Positions 22,562-27,537 of a stretch of 27,537 nt of DNA are shown here, in pieces. Numbering within the stretch: position 1 is the stretch's first letter; the number at the start of each line of letters is the position of its first letter. The notes beneath the pieces are model-generated. The model searched no databases. It saw nothing but the letters and a program-made list of their open reading frames with translations, and had not been told where the DNA came from. This DNA comes from Rhodospirillales bacterium. Its GTDB lineage: Bacteria; Pseudomonadota; Alphaproteobacteria; Rhodospirillales; JABHCV01. The translations under genes and the position numbers were made by a program. The stretch lies in the NCBI GenBank assembly GCA_016776705.1, contig JADHSW010000007.1, forward strand, positions 1-27,537, in the 5' to 3' direction.

Positions 22562-24894
22562 CAGCTTTCTCCTCCGGCTGCCTGTTTTTTCTTTAATCTT
22601 TCCAGCTTGATTTGCCCGTTGACGATGCGCTCGGGCGTCAGCGGGGTTTCAAAAAGGCGCACGCCTGTGGCGTTATAGACCGCATTGGCAATGGCGGGGA
22701 CAACCCCTGACAAACAGCCTTCACTGGCTTCCTTGGCCCCGAAGGGTCCATTGGGGTCGATGCTTTCGATAATCTTGACCTCGATATCCGGTGATTCGAC
22801 CATGGTTGGCACCCTGTAATCAAGCATGTTGGATGTGATTGGCAGGCCTTCGTGGTAACTGGTTTCCTCGCTGATTGCCTGCCCCATGCCCATCCACACG
22901 CCGCCTTGTACCTGTCCTTCGACGGACAGCGGGTTCAGGGCATAACCCACATCATGGGCGACCCAGATTTTGTCGACGATGACGCGCCCGGTGATTTCAT
23001 CAACCGTAACCTCGGCGGCCAGTGTGGAATAGGAATAGGCCATGGATGGTCCGACGCCCGCACCATGGTACTTGCCACCCTGGAATTTCTTTGGCACCGT
23101 AAAAGTACCCTTGACGGTGATGGTGCCGGTATCGACCAGCGCCGCGGCGACGACTTCCTTGTAGGGAATGTCGGAACCCTGTTGCCCGGCGATGCGGTAG
23201 CTTTCGCCCATGCATTCAACCTCTTCCGGTTTGACTTCCAGCTTTCCGGCAGCCGCTTCAATCATGATGGCTTTCAAATTTTCAGCAGCTTCAAGGGCGG
23301 CGTTGCCTACCATGAAGGTGACCCGCGACGAATATGAGCCATTGTCCTTGGGTGTAATACGCGAATCGTTGGCGATAACGGTCAGGCGGTCGAAATCGAC
23401 CTTCATGACTTCACCGACGACCTGGGCGAGAATGGTGCTCGATCCCTGGCCAATATCAGACGCCCCGGTCAGGATGGTGATACCACCATCGAAATCCAGT
23501 TTCAGATTGATCACCGCATGGGGTTCGCCGGTCCAGTGAACCGGCTTGGCAGCGCCACTTACATAATGCGAGCATGCCATGCCCAGGCCTTTGCCTTTCG
23601 GCATCTTGCCGACGCGTTCTTTCCAGCCGCAGGCCTCTTCGACCCAATCCAGACATTCCGGAAGACCATACGAAGTGACTTCCAGATCATTGATGGTGCG
23701 AATCGGCGCATTCAGCAAATTGGTTCGGCGCACAACAAAGGGGTCAAGGCCCAGTTCTTCGGCCATCATGTCGGTGACGCTTTCAAAGGCGTGGCGAACA
23801 TCAACCGTGCCATGACCGCGCATGGCGCCGCAGGCCGGGGTGTTGGTGTAGACCCTGAAGCCGTTATAACGCACGGCGGGAATGTCATAGATGGCGTTTA
23901 ACAGAGAACCGGCATAAAGAATGGTGACGATGCCGTAACCGGCAAAAGCGCCGCCTGTCTGTTCGACGACACAATCGCAGGCCGTCATCTTGCCGTCTTT
24001 GGTCATGCCGATTTTCATTTTGACGCGGGTGCGCGGGCGTCCACGGTGAGTAAGGAAGGTTTCCTCGCGGCTCAGCTTCATGCGCACGGTGCCACCGGCG
24101 GAACGGGCCAGCAGGCAGGTAATGATTTCAAAATTCAACGCTTCGGTTCTGGCCCCAAAACCACCGCCGATAAAAGGCTTGATAACCCTGACTTGGGATT
24201 CGTCCATGTCCATACACTGGGCGACGCGCTTGTGAAGGTAGTAGGGGACCTGGGTTACGGAATGCAGGGTCACCCGGTCGCGTTCCACGTCATAAGTGGC
24301 CAGCGATGCATGGGGTTCCATGTGGACATGGGTGACTTCGGCACAGTCGTAGGTCTCTTCGCGAACAAGGTCGGCGACATGGAAACCGGCGTCTACATCA
24401 CCGAATTCGCTGTGAACTTCCCGTTCCAGATTGCCGGGCCTGTCATCGTGCAACAGGATGGCACCTTCTGCGCGGGCTTCATCGGCGGTAAAATAGCCGG
24501 GAAGTTCCTTGACCTTGAAGTCGATCAGTTTCAGCGCTGCCTCTGCACTGGCCTCATCGATGGCGGCAACGGCGGCAACCGGTTCGCCGCGATAACGTAC
24601 CTTGTCGCGAGACAGGGGGAATTCATTCTGGGCGATAGGAATAATGCCGAAGGGCTTGTCGCAATCCTCGCCGGTGATAACGGCGATAACGCCGGGTAGC
24701 GCGCGTGCCTTTGAAACATCGACGCTGATAATTTCCGCGTGGGCATAAGGGCTGCGGAACAAACGCCCTACATAGGCGTCAGAATGGTAAAAATCGGCGG
24801 TATACTGGGCCTTGCCGCTGACCTTTTCGATGCCATCGATGAGGGGTGCGCGCCGCCCGACCATGGGCTGGCGATCATCATCACGGGGGCTCAT
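22561..24894 (-). CDS. hcrA: 4-hydroxybenzoyl-CoA reductase, molybdenum subunit (alpha)
   Basis: Catalytic subunit binding the molybdopterin-cytosine-dinucleotide cofactor, 777 aa, reductively removing the para-hydroxyl of 4-hydroxybenzoyl-CoA to give benzoyl-CoA. The a/b-hammerhead domain is N-terminal (DGIEKVSGKAQYTADF). Cofactor-binding stretches are IGGGFGARTEALNFE, EQTGGAFAGYG, CGAMRGHGTVDVRHAFES and GASDIGQGSSTILAQ. The C-terminal GPFGAKEASEG carries the probable catalytic Glu of the family (GxKExxEG type). It overlaps hcrC by four bases (ATGA) and hcrB by one. Assembly needs cytoplasmic molybdenum cofactor; no cofactor genes are in this window. Confidence 0.93.
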   Translation of the reverse strand: MSPRDDDRQPMVGRRAPLIDGIEKVSGKAQYTADFYHSDAYVGRLFRSPYAHAEIISVDVSKARALPGVIAVITGEDCDKPFGIIPIAQNEFPLSRDKVRYRGEPVAAVAAIDEASAEAALKLIDFKVKELPGYFTADEARAEGAILLHDDRPGNLEREVHSEFGDVDAGFHVADLVREETYDCAEVTHVHMEPHASLATYDVERDRVTLHSVTQVPYYLHKRVAQCMDMDESQVRVIKPFIGGGFGARTEALNFEIITCLLARSAGGTVRMKLSREETFLTHRGRPRTRVKMKIGMTKDGKMTACDCVVEQTGGAFAGYGIVTILYAGSLLNAIYDIPAVRYNGFRVYTNTPACGAMRGHGTVDVRHAFESVTDMMAEELGLDPFVVRRTNLLNAPIRTINDLEVTSYGLPECLDWVEEACGWKERVGKMPKGKGLGMACSHYVSGAAKPVHWTGEPHAVINLKLDFDGGITILTGASDIGQGSSTILAQVVGEVMKVDFDRLTVIANDSRITPKDNGSYSSRVTFMVGNAALEAAENLKAIMIEAAAGKLEVKPEEVECMGESYRIAGQQGSDIPYKEVVAAALVDTGTITVKGTFTVPKKFQGGKYHGAGVGPSMAYSYSTLAAEVTVDEITGRVIVDKIWVAHDVGYALNPLSVEGQVQGGVWMGMGQAISEETSYHEGLPITSNMLDYRVPTMVESPDIEVKIIESIDPNGPFGAKEASEGCLSGVVPAIANAVYNATGVRLFETPLTPERIVNGQIKLERLKKKQAAGGES

Positions 24895-25361
24895 GACATT
24901 TCTCCGGCAGCGGTCTGGACGGCTTCAATGATTTTGACATAACCCGTGCAGCGACAAATGTTGCCACCCAGGGCCTGGCGGATTTCGTTCTTGCTGGGCT
25001 TCGGGTTTTCCCTGAGCAATCCTTCCGCCGCCATGATCATACCCGGTGTGCAATAACCGCATTGCGTTCCAAGCTGTTCGTTGAAGGCCTTTTGCAGAAT
25101 CGACAGGCGACCGCTCTCGGAGCAACCTTCAACCGTCTCAACATGGCGGCCCTTGCAGGACGAAGCCATGCATAGGCAAGATAATCGCGGCTTGCCATCA
25201 ACCAGAACCGTGCACGCCCCGCACTCGCCACCGTCGCAACCCATTTTAGTGCCGGTGTGACCGGTTACCTCGCGCAGATAGTCGATCAACAAAGTGTTGT
25301 CGGCGACAGCATCTTCGCGCGGTTGCCCGTTCAAGGTTAATTCAAGGATCGTCTTCGCCAT
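24891..25361 (-). CDS. hcrC: 4-hydroxybenzoyl-CoA reductase, iron-sulfur subunit (gamma)
   Basis: Subunit with two [2Fe-2S] clusters, 156 aa. The plant-type cluster is in GCDGGECGACTVLVDG with a further Cys (RLSC), and the helical-type cluster is in TQCGYCTPGM with NICRCTGYVKI. The family normally begins like MAKTILELTLNGQ. Two in-frame ATGs exist, at 25367 and 25361. AGGA is seven bases before the second but abuts the first, so I favour 25361. As first gene of hcrCAB it lies directly behind a promoter-operator region at 25395-25446. A four-base overlap couples it to hcrA. Confidence 0.92.
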   Translation of the reverse strand: MAKTILELTLNGQPREDAVADNTLLIDYLREVTGHTGTKMGCDGGECGACTVLVDGKPRLSCLCMASSCKGRHVETVEGCSESGRLSILQKAFNEQLGTQCGYCTPGMIMAAEGLLRENPKPSKNEIRQALGGNICRCTGYVKIIEAVQTAAGEMS

Positions 25362-25394
25362 GGCCATTTCCTGATGTGAGGGGCGATATAATAA

Positions 25395-25446
25395 TTGTTC
25401 GGGTACCGAACAAATTTATTCTAGGGCACCCTTGCTGAAACAACAA
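25395..25446 (-). promoter_or_regulatory. hcrC promoter with a 19-bp palindromic operator
   Basis: TTGTTCGG-GTA-CCGAACAA (25395-25413) is a perfect 8-bp inverted repeat with a 3-base centre. On the minus strand a -10 TAGAAT (25418-25423, 5 of 6) lies 17 bp behind a weak -35 TTGTTG (25441-25446). The palindrome covers the predicted transcription start, a position typical for a repressor. It differs from the palindrome at the ligase promoter, so a different regulator is likely. I cannot name the family that binds it. Confidence 0.55.
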
Positions 25447-25848
25447 CTGAAAATTTTAAATGGATATTAATCCTGGCTGGTTCGCATTGAATAACCCTTT
25501 AAGGTCAGGTCTCTTTTTGAATTTTTAAAGAAATATGCCGAGGGCGATAATTACGTCTTTCAGATAACGAAAAATAAATCTTGAGGCACTCTTTCAAAAG
25601 GATAGCCTAATATTGGAAATATATCGGTTTGGAAGAGATATTAATTGTGGATTAATTAATGTGTGGAAGGGTATGTCGGTCATAAGGCGCAAATGTGATA
25701 AAAAAAGAGCTTATTTTGTTGTGTCTGCACGAAACCAAGAAGGTACATTCAGCTTGTTAGAAGATGGCGGTGGAAAGCTCATTACCTTAGGAGGCGTGGT
25801 TCGATGTATTTGTTGTTTTTATAGACGTTAAGTAAAAAATAATATTTG
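25447..25848. other. AT-rich region between hcrC and the Wzy-like gene
   Basis: About 400 bases that are visibly richer in A and T than the hcr genes. Apart from the doubtful small frame at 25613-25831 I see no gene, RNA, terminator or insertion-sequence end here. It marks the change from the aromatic cluster to DNA of different composition. Confidence 0.4.
25613..25831 (+). CDS. Hypothetical small protein (doubtful)
   Basis: A possible 72-aa frame starting at TTG 25613, with AAGGAT ending nine bases upstream. It has no recognisable domain; residues such as KCDKKRAYFVVSARNQEGTFSLLEDGGGKL read like a short basic protein with a Cys-rich end (VRCICCFYRR). ATG 25673 gives a shorter version. It lies in AT-rich DNA and precedes the Wzy-like gene in the same orientation. 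It may be chance or a decayed fragment. Confidence 0.2.
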   Translation: MEIYRFGRDINCGLINVWKGMSVIRRKCDKKRAYFVVSARNQEGTFSLLEDGGGKLITLGGVVRCICCFYRR

Positions 25849-27105
25849 ATGACAGTAATATTAACAGCTATCCTTTTTTTATTGCTGATGTGTAGCTTTT
25901 ATTATGAAGTTATCTCAGTAAAAGGTGCAAATATCCCATTTTTTACATTTGTTATTACTTATTATTTTATTTTTCACGGTCTTTTCGCCATTTATACCCC
26001 GTTGAATGTGCCTCACCTTCCTTTCAGTAGAGACATAGGGAGCGAGGCAGTTCTTTTTACTCTGGCATTCGTTGGCTTGCAGTTTGCCGGTTATCATATT
26101 GTCTCGCGTACAGTTCGTTTTCGGCCAAGCCCATTATCCTGTGACCCAACTGCAGCACTGATTCTGATTTCGTGGACATTAATGGTTGGTTATTTTGCCA
26201 TTCACTTTGTGCTTCAGAATTATTCAGTTCCAAGCCTTCCTCAGCTCAAAATGCCTTGTTGGTATTTTGCCCTTTCCACGCTTTCATTCCTTTTATTGAG
26301 GCGACAGTTATCCTTGCCGCACGTGGTCGCCTTGGTAGCCGTTGTTGGTGTGAAGTTATCGATAGACCTAATGAATGGGTTTCTAACGCCGATTTTATTT
26401 AGTGTATTAATTGTATTATCTGCGGCATTGAGCCTGAAATCTTTTCGAACGATTATAATTTTGGGCCTCATCGGTGTTTCGCTGTTTGGCTCCTACGGAT
26501 ACATCAAACATTTTTCAAAAACCGTTATAAAGGGGGAGCGTACATATCTTAACCAATTTACCCAGATTTATTCGCTGCAGGGGTTCAAATCTTCCTTTGA
26601 TTCCTTGGCCCGTCGCTCGAGCCATTTGTCGCTTACCAGTCTTGTCATGGAGCGAACACCCTCACTTGTTCCTTTTGATAACCGCAACCCATTTTTAGAT
26701 GCTGTGATCAATCATGTTCCACGTGTTCTTTGGCCTTCAAAGCCCAGAGAAGTGCAGGGAAATGCATTCGGTAAACGATATGGAATTCTAAATTTAGACG
26801 ATAAACAGACTTCCTGGAATTTACCGTGGACCGTTGATTTTTACATAACATTCGGCCCGTTCTTGTCAGTGTTGAGTATTTTTTTCTTGGGAGGAGCTTT
26901 TGGGCTTGCCGTTAGTTGGCTTTCGTCAAGGGCAGATCAGCCTTTCTGGTTCGGGGTGTATTCTGCGACATTGTTTCCATTGTTTTATCAGGAATCGAAT
27001 TTTTCAGTGATGACGGGTAGCGTTTTCTCTGTTTTGGTATTCCTATTAGTAGCTTACAGAGTTGCAAAGATGGTGTTGCCCCTGTCCAGCGTCCGTAATG
27101 CCTAA
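25849..27105 (+). CDS. O-antigen polymerase (Wzy)-like membrane protein
   Basis: A 418-aa protein with about 10-12 hydrophobic segments and one large soluble loop (about residues 225-310) that includes the stretch INHVPRVLWPSKPREVQGNAFGKRYG. A Pro-Arg-x-x-Trp-Pro-x-Lys-Pro loop followed by a late membrane segment resembles oligosaccharide repeat-unit polymerases. That would place it in the inner membrane, polymerising lipid-linked sugar units. No glycosyltransferase, flippase or chain-length gene accompanies it. The start is uncertain: ATG 25849 directly follows an in-frame TTG, and no good ribosome site is visible. It is richer in A and T than its neighbours and appears acquired. It could instead be another polytopic membrane enzyme. 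Confidence 0.6.
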   Translation: MTVILTAILFLLLMCSFYYEVISVKGANIPFFTFVITYYFIFHGLFAIYTPLNVPHLPFSRDIGSEAVLFTLAFVGLQFAGYHIVSRTVRFRPSPLSCDPTAALILISWTLMVGYFAIHFVLQNYSVPSLPQLKMPCWYFALSTLSFLLLRRQLSLPHVVALVAVVGVKLSIDLMNGFLTPILFSVLIVLSAALSLKSFRTIIILGLIGVSLFGSYGYIKHFSKTVIKGERTYLNQFTQIYSLQGFKSSFDSLARRSSHLSLTSLVMERTPSLVPFDNRNPFLDAVINHVPRVLWPSKPREVQGNAFGKRYGILNLDDKQTSWNLPWTVDFYITFGPFLSVLSIFFLGGAFGLAVSWLSSRADQPFWFGVYSATLFPLFYQESNFSVMTGSVFSVLVFLLVAYRVAKMVLPLSSVRNA

Positions 27106-27120
27106 CAAGAAACAGGCATG

Positions 27121-27537
27121 TTAAATATATTGCCCGCCATCAACCCGCAGCACTTCGCCCGTAATCAATCCCGCACCTTCCGACAGTAGAAACAACACCC
27201 CGTAGGCAATGTCTTCCGGGGTTGCCAGGTTTGGTACGACGCCTTCGCTTCTGGCCTTTTCCAATATTTCTTCTGGTAGCTGCATAGCCATTTCTGTCAT
27301 TACCATGCCGGGTGCGACGGCGTTAACCGTTACACCCTTGCGGCCAAATTCCCGGGCGGCGGTTTTGGTCAGGCCGATCAGGCCCGCTTTGGCGGATGCA
27401 TAGTTAGCCTGTCCGAATTTACCGCGCATGCCGTTGATTGATGTAATGTTGACGATGCGTCCATAGCCTTCTGCCGCCATAAGGGGGGCTGCGGATTTCA
27501 GCACATTGAAGGCGCCGGTCAGATTGACGTTAATGAC
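27121..27537 (-). CDS. Short-chain dehydrogenase/reductase (FabG-like), 5'-truncated
   Basis: The visible C-terminal 138 residues of an SDR; the frame remains open to the window edge, so the start and the TGxxxGIG cofactor motif lie outside. Visible hallmarks are NVNLTGAFNVLK, the catalytic Ser in IVNITSINGMRG, YASAKAGLIGLTK with the Tyr-x-x-x-Lys pair, VNAVAPGMVMTEM and the C-terminal ITGEVLRVDGGQYI. The pattern matches FabG/acetoacetyl-CoA reductase-type enzymes using NAD(P)H. It converges with the Wzy-like gene, 15 bases away. A role in aromatic or fatty-acid metabolism cannot be decided from the fragment. Confidence 0.85.
   Translation of the reverse strand, partial: VINVNLTGAFNVLKSAAPLMAAEGYGRIVNITSINGMRGKFGQANYASAKAGLIGLTKTAAREFGRKGVTVNAVAPGMVMTEMAMQLPEEILEKARSEGVVPNLATPEDIAYGVLFLLSEGAGLITGEVLRVDGGQYI

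Noticed and set aside
24046..24699. A 217-codon frame on the plus strand inside hcrA
   Set aside because: hcrA is clearly coding on the minus strand with all family motifs; the antisense frame shows no recognisable product.

Overview
The window reads as part of an alphaproteobacterial chromosome, probably Rhodospirillales-like. The clues are a DUF2336 protein, a short-chain-fatty-acyl (ScfR-type) XRE regulator, an SLC5-STAC-histidine kinase and Liv-type ABC genes with a Tat-exported binding protein. Its theme is anaerobic degradation of aromatic acids through CoA thioesters. I see no rRNA, tRNA, CRISPR array, insertion sequence or phage gene.

Layout. (1) 1-2919: the last 16 codons of an upstream gene, then korA and korB, a two-subunit 2-oxoacid:ferredoxin oxidoreductase of the type that supplies reduced ferredoxin to benzoyl-CoA reductase. 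The gap between them holds two hairpins. (2) 2951-5796: an EamA transporter, a convergent DUF2478 protein whose stop codon interlocks with it, and a stand-alone FadB-like 3-hydroxyacyl-CoA dehydrogenase suited to beta-oxidation after ring opening. (3) 5817-8807, minus strand: a DUF2336 protein and a 539-aa ScfR-type regulator with a degenerate histidine-kinase dimerisation domain in its middle. (4) 8808-9072: an AT-rich divergent control region with repeated TTTNCAAA motifs and a promoter. (5) 9073-15124: a Liv-type ABC transporter (binding protein, terminator or attenuator, LivH, LivM, LivG, LivF) and a tandem universal stress protein. (6) 15259-18656: a single-domain response regulator, a small two-TM protein and an SLC5-STAC-histidine kinase. 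(7) 18703-21589: a glutathione transferase, a benzoate/4-hydroxybenzoate-CoA ligase and a MarR regulator. (8) 21581-25361, minus strand: hcrC-hcrA-hcrB, the molybdenum enzyme 4-hydroxybenzoyl-CoA reductase. (9) 25424-27105: AT-rich DNA with a Wzy/O-antigen-polymerase-like membrane protein, apparently foreign. (10) 27121-27537: a truncated SDR dehydrogenase.

How the genes may work together. The ABC transporter would import an aromatic acid and the ligase would convert it to the CoA thioester. HcrABC would remove the para-hydroxyl to give benzoyl-CoA. The ring reductase, presumably encoded to the left, would be fed by ferredoxin reduced by KorAB, and the dehydrogenase would act in the lower pathway. 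Three control layers are visible: ScfR-type regulator plus repeats, MarR plus a 15-bp palindrome at the ligase promoter, and a different 19-bp palindrome at the hcrC promoter. The substrate assignments of the transporter, ligase and sensor kinase are inferences from neighbourhood. The family assignments come from motifs read directly.
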